The notes beneath the pieces were generated by a model. The model was not told where the DNA came from and made no database searches. It worked only from the letters and a program-made list of their open reading frames with translations. From Roseovarius mucosus DSM 17069 (GTDB taxonomy: Bacteria; Pseudomonadota; Alphaproteobacteria; Rhodobacterales; Rhodobacteraceae): DNA of 64,000 bases. The stretch spans positions 496,001 through 560,000 of the forward strand of contig NZ_KN293975.1 in the NCBI RefSeq assembly GCF_000768555.3, read 5' to 3'. Of this stretch, positions 50,365-59,913 are shown piece by piece. The first letter of the stretch is position 1, and each line of letters opens with the position of its first letter. The translations under genes and the position numbers were made by a program.

Positions 50365-51330
50365 ATGGCGCAGGATTTGATGCTCGTGGCCGCAGGCCTC
50401 GTGTTGTTGTTCGTGGGTGGGGAGGCGCTGGTGCGGGGCGCTGTGGCCATGGCCGAGCGGATCGGAGTATCCAAGCTCTTGATCGGGTTGGTGATCGTGG
50501 GCTTTGGCACTTCGACGCCCGAGTTGCTGGTATCGGTCAATGCCGCCCTCGACGGGGCGCCGGAAATCGCGCTTGGCAATGTCGTGGGCTCGAACATCGC
50601 CAATATCCTGCTCATTCTCGGTTTGGCGGCGGTGATTGCTCCGATCATGGGGTGGGCCCGCACGGCGGTGCGCGAGGCCTTGGTGGCGACGCTTGTCAGT
50701 CTCACTGCCTTTGCGCTGGTGCAAGGCGCAGTGATCAGCCGGATGGAAGGGATCGCCATGTTGCTGGTCATGGTTGGTTATCTGGTGGCGAGCTACTGGT
50801 TGGAGCGGCGTGACCGTTTGGCGCAGACATTCCAGCATGAGGCGGAGGCATTTGAAGGTCTGCCTGCTGCGCGGCCCTGGTTGCCGCCGCTCTTGGCCTT
50901 GGGGGGCATAGCGGCGCTGGTGCTCGGCGCGGATCTGTTGGTCGAGGGGGCGGTGAACATTGCGCGTGTCTTTGGCGTGCCCGACGCGGTGATCGGGCTG
51001 TCGCTGGTCGCGGTCGGCACCTCCTTGCCGGAACTGGCGACCGCTATCGTTGCCGCGATCAGGCGGCAATCCGATGTGGTCTTGGGCAATGTGATCGGTT
51101 CCAACATCTTTAACATCCTGGCCATTCTGGGGGTGACGGTGGTGATCCAACCTATCGAGGTCAGCGCGCGGTTCCGTGACATAGATACGCCGGTGATGCT
51201 GGGCGCGGCGCTCTTGCTCTTGGCGTTACTCTTTGCCACGCGCGGGATTGGCCGGATCTGGGGTGCTGCGATGCTGGCGATTTATGCGGCCTATATGGTG
51301 TTTCTCTTTGCCGGTGGCATGGTCGCCTGA
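50365..51330 (+). CDS. Calcium/sodium antiporter (CaCA family)
   Basis: The 321-residue protein has two homologous halves with the alpha-repeat motifs GFGTSTPELLVSVNAALDG (about residues 48-66) and VGTSLPELATAIVAAIR (about 213-229), each followed by GNVVGSN or GNVIGSN. About ten membrane segments are expected. It exchanges Ca2+ for Na+ or K+ like YrbG. The start is ATG 50365; the GTG at 50308 gives an unlikely basic extension. Confidence 0.9.
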   Translation: MAQDLMLVAAGLVLLFVGGEALVRGAVAMAERIGVSKLLIGLVIVGFGTSTPELLVSVNAALDGAPEIALGNVVGSNIANILLILGLAAVIAPIMGWARTAVREALVATLVSLTAFALVQGAVISRMEGIAMLLVMVGYLVASYWLERRDRLAQTFQHEAEAFEGLPAARPWLPPLLALGGIAALVLGADLLVEGAVNIARVFGVPDAVIGLSLVAVGTSLPELATAIVAAIRRQSDVVLGNVIGSNIFNILAILGVTVVIQPIEVSARFRDIDTPVMLGAALLLLALLFATRGIGRIWGAAMLAIYAAYMVFLFAGGMVA

Positions 51331-51393
51331 GCCGGGTGCGCGCGGTGCTTCTTGGCGAAAACCTGCTCCGAGAGGGGTAAGCTTCGATTCCCA

Positions 51394-51422
51394 ATCCCTG
51401 AAATTCCAGCTATTTCAGGGAT
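51394..51422 (+). promoter_or_regulatory. Perfect 11-bp hairpin abutting the antiporter start codon
   Basis: ATCCCTGAAAT-TCCAGCT-ATTTCAGGGAT is a perfect inverted repeat with a 7-base loop. The ATG follows directly at 51423. The only purine-rich sequence near the start (CAGGGA) is inside the 3' arm, so the fold would hide it. Alternatively the dyad is a protein operator. It is too clean and too close to the start to be accidental. Confidence 0.75.
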
Positions 51423-53939
51423 ATGGATATTGTTCTTGTCACGACGATCATTGCGTCGCTCTTCTTGGTCATTGCGGCTGCTGACCCTTTGGCGGCGCGG
51501 CTGCGGCTGCCCTATAGCGTGATCCTCGCCTGTCTGGGGATGCTGATCGGGGTGGGGGCGATCTTTTTCCTGCGCACCGAGTTGACCGATGCGCTCAATC
51601 CGGTGGCCGAGGCCATTCTGGGGTTGCCGATCCGCTCCAATGTGTTTCTTTACGTTTTTCTGCCCACGCTGCTCTTTCAGGTCACGCTTGGGGTCAACCC
51701 GCGCCGGATGATGGATGACTGGGTGCCCATTCTGGTGTTGGCGGTGGTGGCGGTCGTGGTGGCGACGCTGGCGGTGGGCTATGCCTTGGCTTGGGCCAGT
51801 GCGCTGCCTCTGGTGGCCTGCCTGCTGATCGGCGCGATTGTCAGCACGACCGATCCGTCGGCGGTGGTGGGGATTTTCCGCTCGATTTCCGCGCCGCGCC
51901 GGTTGTCGCGGATCATCGAGGGCGAGAGCCTCTTGAATGACGCGGCCGCCATCGCGCTCTTTGGTCTCTTCATGGCCTTTGTGATGTTGGGGGTGCCAGA
52001 TCCCAGCTTTCAGGACGCCCTCGCGCAGTTTCCGGTGCTGATCGCAGGTGGGGCGGTGGCGGGCTGGCTGATCGCGCGGATCGCCGTGTGGCTGATGGCG
52101 CTGATGGCGCGCTATGAGCTGGCAGTGATCTCGGTCTCGGTCGCGTTGCCCTATCTCGCCTATATCGGTGCGGAGCAGAGCATCGGGGCGTCGGGTGTGA
52201 TCGCGGTCGTCGCGGCGGGGCTCACACTCAACCTTACGGGGCCTGCGCGATTGCCGCCGCTGATCTGGACCAACCTGCGCGAGGTTTGGGATTTGCTGGC
52301 GCATTGGGCGGGGGCGCTCATCTTTATCCTTGCCGCGCTCCTGATCCCGCGCCTGCTGGAAGAGGTGCGGGCAGGGGATTTCGTGCTGATCCTTGTGGTC
52401 ATCGCGGCGGCCATCGCGGCGCGGGCGGTGATCCTCTTTGGTCTCATGCCGGTGCTGAGCTTTGTGCGTCTCTCTCCTGTGGTGGAGCGGCCTTATCGTG
52501 TGGCAATCCTCTGGGGGGGATTGCGCGGGGCGGTCACGCTGGCGCTTGCCCTTGCCGTGACCGAGAGTTTTCGGGTGCCGGTCGAGGTCAAGCGGTTGGT
52601 GGGTATTCTGGCCACTGGCTTCACCCTCTTTACGCTGTTGGTGCAGGGCACGACGCTCCGATGGGTGATCGGGCGATTGGGACTGGATCGCCTCTCGCCA
52701 CTGGATCAGGCGTTGAGCAATCAGGTGATCGCCGTGGCGCTTCAGACCGTGCGTGCGGATGTGGCGCGCACCGCCGAGAATTATGAACTGACGCGCGAAA
52801 CGGTGCGTTCGGAGGCCAAGCGCTTTGCCGAGCGGCTGGACCGGGCGGTCGAGACCGCCGAAGAAGGGGCCGAAATACAGGACCGCGACCGTATCACGCT
52901 GGGGCTTATTGCCCTTTCGGGGGCAGAGCGCGATACCATTCTGGCGCGGTTTCGCGAACAGGCGATTTCGGCGCGGTTGTCGGAACAGATCCTGACCGAG
53001 GCGGATCGGTTGATCGAGGCGACCCGCTCGGGGGGGCGCACCGGCTATCAACGCGCGGCGCGGCGCAGTCTGCGGTTTGGGCGGGCCTTTCGCTTTGCGG
53101 TGCTGCTGAACAATCGGTTGCGGATTTCGCGGCCCCTCGCCTTGATGACGGCAGACCGGTTCGAGGTGCTGTTGTCGCAGCGCCTGATCCTGCGCGATCT
53201 GAGCGGGTTCATCGACGGGCGTATCCGGCGTATCCATGGCAAGCGGGTGGCCGACCTCTTGCACGAGCTGCTGGCGCGGCGGCAAGAGGCGGTGGAAACC
53301 GCACTTGAGGGGCTGCGCCTGCAATATCCCGGCTATGCCGAGGAGTTGGAGCGCCGGTTCATTCGCCGCACCGCGCTGCGGCTGGAAGAGCGCGAATATG
53401 GCATGCTGCGCGAGGATGGGCTGATCGGGGCGGAATTGCACGTGGCCTTGATGCAGGATATTGCCGCGCGCCGCCTGCGCGAGGAACAGCGCCCCAAGCT
53501 GGACGTGGCCGTGCAAAAGGCCGAGCTGGTGCGGCAATTCCCGCTCTTTGCCGATCTCGACGAGCGCAGTTTGCGGCAACTGACGCGCGCGCTGCGCACG
53601 CGCTATGTCAACGAGGGCGATGTGATCCTGCGCAAGGATACGCCCGCGCGGCGCGTGTTCTTTATCGCCTCTGGCGCCGTGGAACTGGCGGTTGCGGGGC
53701 AGACATGGCGTTTGGGACGGGGCGAGATGTTTGGTCAGATGGCCATTCTAATGCAGAAACCCCGCCGCACCGCCGCAACGGCGATTTCCTCGTCAACCCT
53801 GCTGGTGCTGGACGAGGCGCGGTTTCGGCGGCTGCTCAAGCGCAGCGCGGGGTTGCAAGAGGCGGTGCGTCAAAGCGCCAAGGCGCGCGGGGTCAAGACC
53901 GATGCCTTCACCATCCCGGAGTTGATCGCACAAGAGTGA
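51423..53939 (+). CDS. Na+/H+ antiporter (CPA1/NhaP type) with C-terminal cNMP-like domain
   Basis: The 838-residue protein has about 12 N-terminal membrane helices with the CPA1 features STTDPSAVVGIFRSI and EGESLLNDAAAIALFGLF (about residues 140-185). A long charged helical cytoplasmic part follows (about 430-690), then a cyclic-nucleotide-binding-like fold (LFADLDERSLRQLTRALR to LLVLDEARFRRLL). The phosphate-binding cassette reads FGQMAILMQKPRRTA, with Gln where cAMP binders have Glu, so ligand binding is uncertain. It probably exports Na+ or K+ in exchange for protons. ATG 51423 is the first possible start after an in-frame stop. Confidence 0.85.
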   Translation: MDIVLVTTIIASLFLVIAAADPLAARLRLPYSVILACLGMLIGVGAIFFLRTELTDALNPVAEAILGLPIRSNVFLYVFLPTLLFQVTLGVNPRRMMDDWVPILVLAVVAVVVATLAVGYALAWASALPLVACLLIGAIVSTTDPSAVVGIFRSISAPRRLSRIIEGESLLNDAAAIALFGLFMAFVMLGVPDPSFQDALAQFPVLIAGGAVAGWLIARIAVWLMALMARYELAVISVSVALPYLAYIGAEQSIGASGVIAVVAAGLTLNLTGPARLPPLIWTNLREVWDLLAHWAGALIFILAALLIPRLLEEVRAGDFVLILVVIAAAIAARAVILFGLMPVLSFVRLSPVVERPYRVAILWGGLRGAVTLALALAVTESFRVPVEVKRLVGILATGFTLFTLLVQGTTLRWVIGRLGLDRLSPLDQALSNQVIAVALQTVRADVARTAENYELTRETVRSEAKRFAERLDRAVETAEEGAEIQDRDRITLGLIALSGAERDTILARFREQAISARLSEQILTEADRLIEATRSGGRTGYQRAARRSLRFGRAFRFAVLLNNRLRISRPLALMTADRFEVLLSQRLILRDLSGFIDGRIRRIHGKRVADLLHELLARRQEAVETALEGLRLQYPGYAEELERRFIRRTALRLEEREYGMLREDGLIGAELHVALMQDIAARRLREEQRPKLDVAVQKAELVRQFPLFADLDERSLRQLTRALRTRYVNEGDVILRKDTPARRVFFIASGAVELAVAGQTWRLGRGEMFGQMAILMQKPRRTAATAISSSTLLVLDEARFRRLLKRSAGLQEAVRQSAKARGVKTDAFTIPELIAQE

Positions 53940-54145
53940 GGAACCCCGCGACCCACCATTGCCGCATTGCAGCGAAAAGGGCTTGGCATCGGGGAAAGGC
54001 TTCGTTAAACGCCGCGGTTAATCGCATGGACCCGGGTGCAAGGCCCGGGTGGCTCTTCCGGCCGCCTATCCGCCGGATCATTGAACCCTATCAAGATGCA
54101 CAATCGGGCCGCGCATCGGCTGGCCGGATCAGGGACGGATTTCAC

Positions 54146-55636
54146 ATGATTTCAATAGATGCCTATCGGGCGCAATGGTTTGGCAATATCCGGGGCGATC
54201 TGCTCTCGGGTCTGGTGGTGGCGCTTGCGCTCATCCCCGAGGCGATTGCCTTTTCGATCATCGCGGGTGTGGACCCGAAGATTGGGCTTTATGCCAGTTT
54301 CTCGATTGCTGTGATCACGGCGATCACCGGTGGGCGGCCCGGCATGATCTCGGCGGCTACGGCGGCAACGGCGGTGCTGATGGTGACGCTGGTCAGGGAT
54401 TACGGGCTGGAGTACCTGCTCGCGGCGACGGTACTTGCGGGGCTTATCCAGATCGGGATGGGGGTGCTGCGGCTGGGGTTCGTGATGCGCTATGTGTCGA
54501 AATCGGTGATGACCGGGTTCGTCAACGCGCTCGCTATTCTGATCTTCATGGCGCAGTTGCCGGAACTCGATCCGCGGAGCGTGCCTTGGATCACTTATCC
54601 GCTGGTCGCGGCGGGACTGGGGATCATTTACCTCTTCCCGCTTCTGACCAAGGCTGTGCCATCGCCGCTGGTCACGATCCTTGTACTGACAGCGCTCACG
54701 CTGGCGCTTGGCCTTGATGTGCGCACGGTGGGCGACATGGGCGCGCTGCCCGACACATTGCCGGTATTCCTGATCCCCGACATTCCGCTGACGTTTCAAA
54801 CGCTGATGATCATCCTGCCCTATTCTGTGGCGGTGGCGGTCGTGGGGCTGCTCGAGAGCCTGATGACCCAGAATATCGTCGATGATCTGACCGACACGAA
54901 ATCCAACCGTAGCCAAGAGATGATCGGGCAGGGGATTGCCAATAGCGCCACCGGGTTTATCGGCGGCATGGCGGGCTGTGCGATGATCGGGCAGTCGATC
55001 ATCAACGTCAAGTCGGGCGGGCGCGGGCGGCTGTCGTCCTTTGTGGCGGGTCTGTTCCTGCTGATCCTCGTTGTGGGCTTGGGCGATGTGGTCAGCCACA
55101 TTCCGATGGCGGCGCTGGTGGCGATCATGATCATGGTCTCGATCGGCACGTTTTCCTGGTCCTCGATCAGGAACCTGCGCGAGCATCCGCGCTCGTCCTC
55201 GATCGTGATGATCGCGACGGTGGTGACAGTGGTCTATACCCACAACCTTGCCATTGGCGTGCTGGTGGGGGTGCTCTTGTCGGGCATCTTTTTTGCCGGC
55301 AAGATCGCGCAGCTTTTCCGGGTTACGTCAGAGATTTCAAAGGATGGGCGCGAACGCATTTACCGGGTAGAGGGGCAGCTTTTCTATGGCTCCGTCGAGG
55401 ATTTCATGAATGCCTTTGATTTTCGTGAGGCGCTTGAGAAGGTCGTGATCGACGTGAGTGCGGCGCATATCTGGGATATTTCATCGGTGCAGGCGCTCGA
55501 CATGGCGGTATTGAAATTCCGCCGTGACGGGGCCGAGGTGGAAATCCGCGGCATGAATGCGGCCTCTGAGACCATCGTGGACAAGCTGGCGGAACATGAC
55601 AAGCCGGGGGCCATCGACAAGTTGATGGCGCATTGA
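54146..55636 (+). CDS. SulP family anion transporter with STAS domain
   Basis: The 496-residue protein shows the SulP signature [35 protein letters not shown] near the N-terminus, about 12 membrane segments and a C-terminal STAS domain (about residues 395-490, [26 protein letters not shown]). SulP proteins move sulfate, bicarbonate or other anions with Na+ or H+. The neighbouring universal stress gene, 14 bases downstream, is a common partner. The start is ATG 54146 behind AGGGACGG. Substrate undetermined. Confidence 0.9.
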   Translation: MISIDAYRAQWFGNIRGDLLSGLVVALALIPEAIAFSIIAGVDPKIGLYASFSIAVITAITGGRPGMISAATAATAVLMVTLVRDYGLEYLLAATVLAGLIQIGMGVLRLGFVMRYVSKSVMTGFVNALAILIFMAQLPELDPRSVPWITYPLVAAGLGIIYLFPLLTKAVPSPLVTILVLTALTLALGLDVRTVGDMGALPDTLPVFLIPDIPLTFQTLMIILPYSVAVAVVGLLESLMTQNIVDDLTDTKSNRSQEMIGQGIANSATGFIGGMAGCAMIGQSIINVKSGGRGRLSSFVAGLFLLILVVGLGDVVSHIPMAALVAIMIMVSIGTFSWSSIRNLREHPRSSSIVMIATVVTVVYTHNLAIGVLVGVLLSGIFFAGKIAQLFRVTSEISKDGRERIYRVEGQLFYGSVEDFMNAFDFREALEKVVIDVSAAHIWDISSVQALDMAVLKFRRDGAEVEIRGMNAASETIVDKLAEHDKPGAIDKLMAH

Positions 55637-55650
55637 GGGAGGAGAGCGAC

Positions 55651-56505
55651 ATGACGGACAAGATCATCGCCTTGGTCGATGGCTCGATCTATTCGGCCTC
55701 GGTCTGTGAACATGCGGCGTGGATCGCAGAGCGTACTGGCGCGCCGGTTGAGCTCTTGCATGTCTTGGGGCGGCGCGAGGGGGCAGAGACCTCTGACCTG
55801 TCGGGGTCGATCCGGCTGGGTGCGCGCACGGCGCTACTGGAGGAACTGGCAGCGATAGACGCGCAGCGCGCCAAGTTGGTGGCACACCGGGGGCGGGCCA
55901 TTCTGGACGATGCGCGCGCCCTGCTGGAGGGGACGGGCGTGACCGACGTAACCACGCGGTTGCGTCATGGGGATATTGTCGAGACGGTCGCCGAGGTCGA
56001 ACAGGAGGCGCGCGTGATCCTGATCGGCAAACGCGGCGAGGCGGCGGATTTTGCCAAAGGGCATCTGGGATCGAACCTCGAGCGGATCGTGCGCGCCTGT
56101 CACAAGCCGGTGGTTGTGGCGGCCCGCGCCTTTCGGCCCATTGAGAAGGTGTTGCTGGCCTATGACGGGGGCACCTCGGCGATGAAGGCGGTGGATCACA
56201 TCGCGCGCAGCCCGCTCTTTGCGGGGCTGAGGGTGCATGTGGTCACGGTGGGCGCGGCCACGCCGGAGGTCAAGAAGGGGCTGGAGGATGCCCGTGCGCT
56301 CTTGGCGGCAGCGGGGATCGTGGCCGAGACTGGCGTGATCGCAGGACAGCCCGAAACCGCGCTTGGCAAGCTGGTGGACGAGGCGGGGTTCGACATGGTG
56401 GTGATGGGCGCCTATGGCCACAGCCGCATCCGCAGCCTGATCATCGGCTCGACCACGACCGAGATGGTGCGGTCTTGCAAAGTGCCGGTGGTTCTGCTTC
56501 GCTGA
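55651..56505 (+). CDS. Universal stress protein with two UspA domains
   Basis: The 284-residue protein repeats the UspA fold twice (residues 1-150 and 150-284). The second half keeps the ATP-binding loop GAYGHSRIRSLIIGSTTTEMV. The first has a less regular loop (IGKRGEAADFAKGHLGSN). The start ATG 55651 follows GGGAGGAG. It is co-transcribed with the SulP gene, so it may regulate transport or respond to its ion status. Confidence 0.9.
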   Translation: MTDKIIALVDGSIYSASVCEHAAWIAERTGAPVELLHVLGRREGAETSDLSGSIRLGARTALLEELAAIDAQRAKLVAHRGRAILDDARALLEGTGVTDVTTRLRHGDIVETVAEVEQEARVILIGKRGEAADFAKGHLGSNLERIVRACHKPVVVAARAFRPIEKVLLAYDGGTSAMKAVDHIARSPLFAGLRVHVVTVGAATPEVKKGLEDARALLAAAGIVAETGVIAGQPETALGKLVDEAGFDMVVMGAYGHSRIRSLIIGSTTTEMVRSCKVPVVLLR

Positions 56506-56548
56506 CTGGGGCTGACAGGCTGACCCCTGGTCGAGGGTCAAACGGTCG

Positions 56549-57154
56549 TTAGCGCCCCAGTATCTCGAAATGCGCCTCGGTCGGCACGCAGGCGGCCCCG
56601 TTGATCGGCAGGATGTCTTGCGGGCAGGCCGACATTGCCACCACGCAATCCATCACCGCGCGCAGCACGACGAAATCCCCCGGTTTGCTGAGCGGTGTGC
56701 CCCAAGAGGTGTGCCCTTCGGGATCGACAGGGATATTCATCCAGAGATTCAGCGGGCTGGGGGTCTCGGGGCTGCTCAGGCCCAACTGGCGCAGGGCGGC
56801 GTGCAGGTTGTCGGTGCAGTTGTCGTGATAGTCCGTGCAGCCCAAGAGCCCGTAGCGATAATCGTCGCAGGCGGCGATCAGCGTGTCGTGGCGGCCCATG
56901 GAGCTGTCTTCTTCGAACATCAGGATGGGGCGGCGGCGGTTGGTGACAAGCGCGTCGCCTGCCGTGGGAAAGATGCGGCCCAAGGTGGGGCGGATATGTT
57001 CCATCGACATGAATTCGCCCATGTCATCGGCGCTGAAAGCCCAGGTATCCACCACCTGCGCGCCATGGGTGTTTACGATGCGAATAGCCTCTCCGGCGCT
57101 CAATCGCGTGGCCTTGCCGCGCCGGGCGGGTATGGTTTGGAGGGTGGGAGACAT
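56549..57154 (-). CDS. DUF1989 (urea carboxylase-associated) family protein
   Basis: The 201-residue protein has TIPARRGKATRLSAGEAIRIVNTHGAQVVDTWAF, then MSMEHIRPTLGRIFPTAGDALVTNRRRPIL, and a Cys-containing GCTDYHDNCTDNL. These are typical of DUF1989. Members accompany urea amidolyase or related amide degradation genes; no such genes are visible here. The start MSPTLQTIPARRG fits ATG 57154; an upstream frame extension to 57205 is unlikely. Confidence 0.82.
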   Translation of the reverse strand: MSPTLQTIPARRGKATRLSAGEAIRIVNTHGAQVVDTWAFSADDMGEFMSMEHIRPTLGRIFPTAGDALVTNRRRPILMFEEDSSMGRHDTLIAACDDYRYGLLGCTDYHDNCTDNLHAALRQLGLSSPETPSPLNLWMNIPVDPEGHTSWGTPLSKPGDFVVLRAVMDCVVAMSACPQDILPINGAACVPTEAHFEILGR

Positions 57155-57262
57155 GCCTGCGCCTTTCCTGACAGCTAAAGATAAGCTAACAGCTTGCGGC
57201 CCCATGCCAAGGACAAATCATGGGTCACTTTCGCGATAGTTGGGAGAGTCTTTGGGAGGGAT

Positions 57263-57339
57263 TGGTAGCGGAGGAGGGACTCGAACCCCCGACACGCGGA
57301 TTATGATTCCGCTGCTCTAACCAACTGAGCTACTCCGCC
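57263..57339 (-). tRNA. tRNA-Met (anticodon CAT)
   Basis: The minus strand shows a 77-nt cloverleaf: acceptor GGCGGAG/CTCCGCT with a G-U first pair and ACCA, D-arm AGCTCAGTTGGTTAGAGC, anticodon arm GCGGAATCATAATCCGC, and T-arm GGGGGTTCGAGTCCCTC. CCA is encoded. CAT is the elongator Met anticodon. A lysidine-type Ile tRNA also has CAT but usually differs in the acceptor stem, so Met is preferred. Confidence 0.85.
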
Positions 57340-57430
57340 AAACCGTGCGGCTAGGTAAGACAGCCCGCGCCAAGCGTCAAGGGCGAAAATGGCGGGGTTC
57401 GCGCACTTGTGGTGGGGCGGGGTTTGTTTC

Positions 57431-58870
57431 ATGATCCCGACCATGACAGGTCATAACCCCGCAATTCTCAACGAAATCGCCGCAATCGTCGGTGCCGCGC
57501 ATGTGGCGACCGGGGCAGAGGCCGCGCAGTGGTCGCAGGACTGGCCGGGGTTGACCCAATGGCAGCCTCTTGCGGTGGCGCGACCTGCGAATACGGGCGA
57601 GGTGGCGGCGCTGGTGCGGCGGGCCAATGCTCGGCGGCTGCCCATCGTGCCGGTGTCGGGCAATACCAACCTCGTCAAGGGAACGGTGGCGGAGGGGGCG
57701 CTGATGCTCTCGCTCGACCGGATGTCGGCCATTCGCGAGATTCGGGCCGATGCGCGGGTGGCGGTGGTTGAGGCAGGGGTGATCCTGGCCACGCTGCATG
57801 CGGCGGCGGCAGAGCATGACCTGATCTTTCCGCTCAGTTTCGGGGCGCGCGGGTCGGCGATGGTGGGCGGTGTGCTCTCGACCAATGCGGGCGGCTCGAA
57901 TGTGCTGCGCTATGGCAATACGCGCGATCTCTGCCTGGGGCTGGAGGTGGTGACGCCGACAGGCGAGGTGATGAACCTGATGAGTGCGCTTCACAAGAAC
58001 AATTCGGGCTATGACCTGCGCCACATGATGATCGGGGCGGAAGGCACGCTCGGGATCATCACGGCGGCGGTGCTCAAACTCTTTCCGCGCCCGCGTGCCT
58101 ATGCCACGGCGATGGTGGCCGTGCCCACGGTCGGGGCGGCGCTCCGGTTGCTGCATCGTTTGCAAGACGAGACGGGCGGTGCGGTGGAGGCGTTTGAATA
58201 TATGCCGCGTTCGTTTCTGACGGTGTTGTTGCAGCGGTTTCCGCAGATGCGGCCGCCGTTTGAAAAGTCTTATGATGTCAATGTCTTGGTAGAGTTGGGT
58301 GGGCGGGCGCCGCGGGATGTGATGCCGGATGCTTCAGGTACTGTGCCGATCTCGGCCCATCTTGAGGCGGTTCTGGCGGGGTTTTACGAGGAAGGGCTGA
58401 TTCTCGACGCTGTTGTGGCACAGAGTGAGGCGCAGCGCGCGGAAATCTGGGCTCGGCGCGAAGCCTCGGCCCAAATTCTGCGCGTGTGCAAGCCGGTGGT
58501 CGAGAATGACATCGCGGTGGCGACAGACCGGATGGAGGAGCTGATCGCGCGCATTCAAAGTGTCAGCCAAGCAATTGATTCAGATATAGAAAACACTGGT
58601 GTTGCACATCTGGGCGATGGCAATCTGCACTATGTCGGCTGGCCCTCGCGTGATGATCCGGCGCTGTGCCGAGCGGTGCAAGAGGCGGTGGAGCGCGAAG
58701 TGATCGCCCTTGGCGGCAGTTTTTCGGCGGAACATGGCATCGGCCTGTCGAAACTGCCCGCGATGGCAGCGCATAAAGACCCCGCCGCCCTCGCGATGAT
58801 GCGTGCGATCAAAGCGGCGGTGGACCCGAACGGAATCATGAACCCCGGAAAACTAATTCCGGATCAGTAG
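57431..58870 (+). CDS. FAD-binding oxidoreductase (GlcD/D2HGDH type)
   Basis: The protein (479 residues from ATG 57431, 475 from ATG 57443) has the FAD-binding PCMH fold, VARPANTGEVAALVRRAN, then VPVSGNTNLVKG and LIFPLSFGARGSAMVGGVLSTNAGGSNVLRYGNTRD. The C-terminal FAD-oxidase domain holds the metal-site-like ENTGVAHLGDGNLHY and FSAEHGIGLSK. The closest roles are D-2-hydroxyglutarate dehydrogenase or glycolate oxidase subunit GlcD. No GlcE or GlcF follows, so a stand-alone 2-hydroxyacid dehydrogenase is likely. hemC ends two bases after it on the other strand. Confidence 0.85.
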   Translation: MIPTMTGHNPAILNEIAAIVGAAHVATGAEAAQWSQDWPGLTQWQPLAVARPANTGEVAALVRRANARRLPIVPVSGNTNLVKGTVAEGALMLSLDRMSAIREIRADARVAVVEAGVILATLHAAAAEHDLIFPLSFGARGSAMVGGVLSTNAGGSNVLRYGNTRDLCLGLEVVTPTGEVMNLMSALHKNNSGYDLRHMMIGAEGTLGIITAAVLKLFPRPRAYATAMVAVPTVGAALRLLHRLQDETGGAVEAFEYMPRSFLTVLLQRFPQMRPPFEKSYDVNVLVELGGRAPRDVMPDASGTVPISAHLEAVLAGFYEEGLILDAVVAQSEAQRAEIWARREASAQILRVCKPVVENDIAVATDRMEELIARIQSVSQAIDSDIENTGVAHLGDGNLHYVGWPSRDDPALCRAVQEAVEREVIALGGSFSAEHGIGLSKLPAMAAHKDPAALAMMRAIKAAVDPNGIMNPGKLIPDQ

Positions 58871-58871
58871 G

Positions 58872-59819
58872 TTAGCTGCGCCAGTCGAAAAATCCCGGGC
58901 CGGCCGCCGCGAGCAGTTTGGCGGCCATGGCGCGACCCAACTCGGCCCCGTCCTCGATCGGGGCGGATTGGTCGTCCGTCAGGCTCTCGCTGCCATCAGG
59001 GCGCAGGATTTCGCCACGCAGACGCAAGGTATTGCCGTTGAGTTCTGCCAGACCGGCAATCGGGGTCTCGCAAGAGCCATCAAGGGTAGCAAGGAAGGCG
59101 CGTTCAGAAACAAGGCGTTGGCCGGTTTCCTTGTGGTGAATGGCAGCCAGCATTTCGGCGGCGCGGGTGTCATCTGCGCGGCGTTCGATACCAATCGCCC
59201 CTTGAGCCACGGCGGGCAGCATGACGTCTGGCTCAATCGCGCAGGTGGCCACCTCGGATCGGCCAAGGCGGTTGAGACCGGCCATCGCGAGAAAGGTGCA
59301 CGCAGCTACGCCATCGGCCAATTTCTTCAACCTTGTCTGGACGTTACCGCGAAACTCGACAACCTCGAGATGCGGATAGGCGACCAGCACCTGGGCCTTG
59401 CGCCGCAAGGAAGAGGTGCCGACGAGGGCACCCGTGGGCAAATCCGCCAGAGAGGGCGCGGACGGCGAGACAAATGCGTCGCGGACGTCCTCGCGCGGCA
59501 GGTAGGTGTCGAGCAAGAGGCCCTCGGGTTGCAGGACAGGCATGTCCTTCATCGAGTGGACGGCGATGTCGATGTCGCCGGTCAAAAGCGCCTGTTCAAT
59601 CTCGCGGGTAAAGAGCCCCTTGCCGCCGATCTCCTTGAGAGGGCGGTCGATGATCTGATCGCCGGTCGTCTTTATGACAACGATTTCAAAGGCTTCTTCG
59701 GGAAGATCAAAGGCCGCGCCGAGGCGCGCGCGTGTCTCATGGGCCTGAGCAAGCGCCAGAGGCGATCCGCGTGTGCCGATCTTGAGCGGGTGGGACGGGG
59801 TGGGCAAATCACGTGTCAT
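58872..59819 (-). CDS. hemC: Hydroxymethylbilane synthase
   Basis: The 315-residue enzyme joins four porphobilinogens into hydroxymethylbilane. Motifs are IGTRGSPLALAQAHE, DIAVHSMKDMP, GTSSLRRKAQ, FRGNVQTRL and the dipyrromethane cysteine in LDGSCETPIAG. ATG 59819 is the family start. It is divergent from hemE with an inverted repeat between, so both may be co-regulated. Confidence 0.96.
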   Translation of the reverse strand: MTRDLPTPSHPLKIGTRGSPLALAQAHETRARLGAAFDLPEEAFEIVVIKTTGDQIIDRPLKEIGGKGLFTREIEQALLTGDIDIAVHSMKDMPVLQPEGLLLDTYLPREDVRDAFVSPSAPSLADLPTGALVGTSSLRRKAQVLVAYPHLEVVEFRGNVQTRLKKLADGVAACTFLAMAGLNRLGRSEVATCAIEPDVMLPAVAQGAIGIERRADDTRAAEMLAAIHHKETGQRLVSERAFLATLDGSCETPIAGLAELNGNTLRLRGEILRPDGSESLTDDQSAPIEDGAELGRAMAAKLLAAAGPGFFDWRS

Positions 59820-59864
59820 GGCGCAGGTTTAGACGTGACAAAGCGACGTGGCAAGCGCCTGACG

Positions 59865-59886
59865 CTTGACATCTGGAAGTGTCAAG
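59865..59886. promoter_or_regulatory. Inverted repeat between hemC and hemE
   Basis: CTTGACA-N8-TGTCAAG is a perfect 7-bp dyad, 27 bases before the hemE ATG and 45 bases before hemC. Both arms contain TTGACA, which can serve as a -35 in either direction. A regulator that binds here could control both genes. It does not match the PpsR box (TGT-N12-ACA) or the FnrL spacing. Confidence 0.45.
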
Positions 59887-59913
59887 GCGACCACAGACAA
59901 AACGGAGGACAAG

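Noticed and set aside
54010..54040. CtrA box (TTAA-N7-TTAA) near 54017
   Set aside because: TTAAACGCCGCGGTTAA has a spacer of nine bases, not seven.
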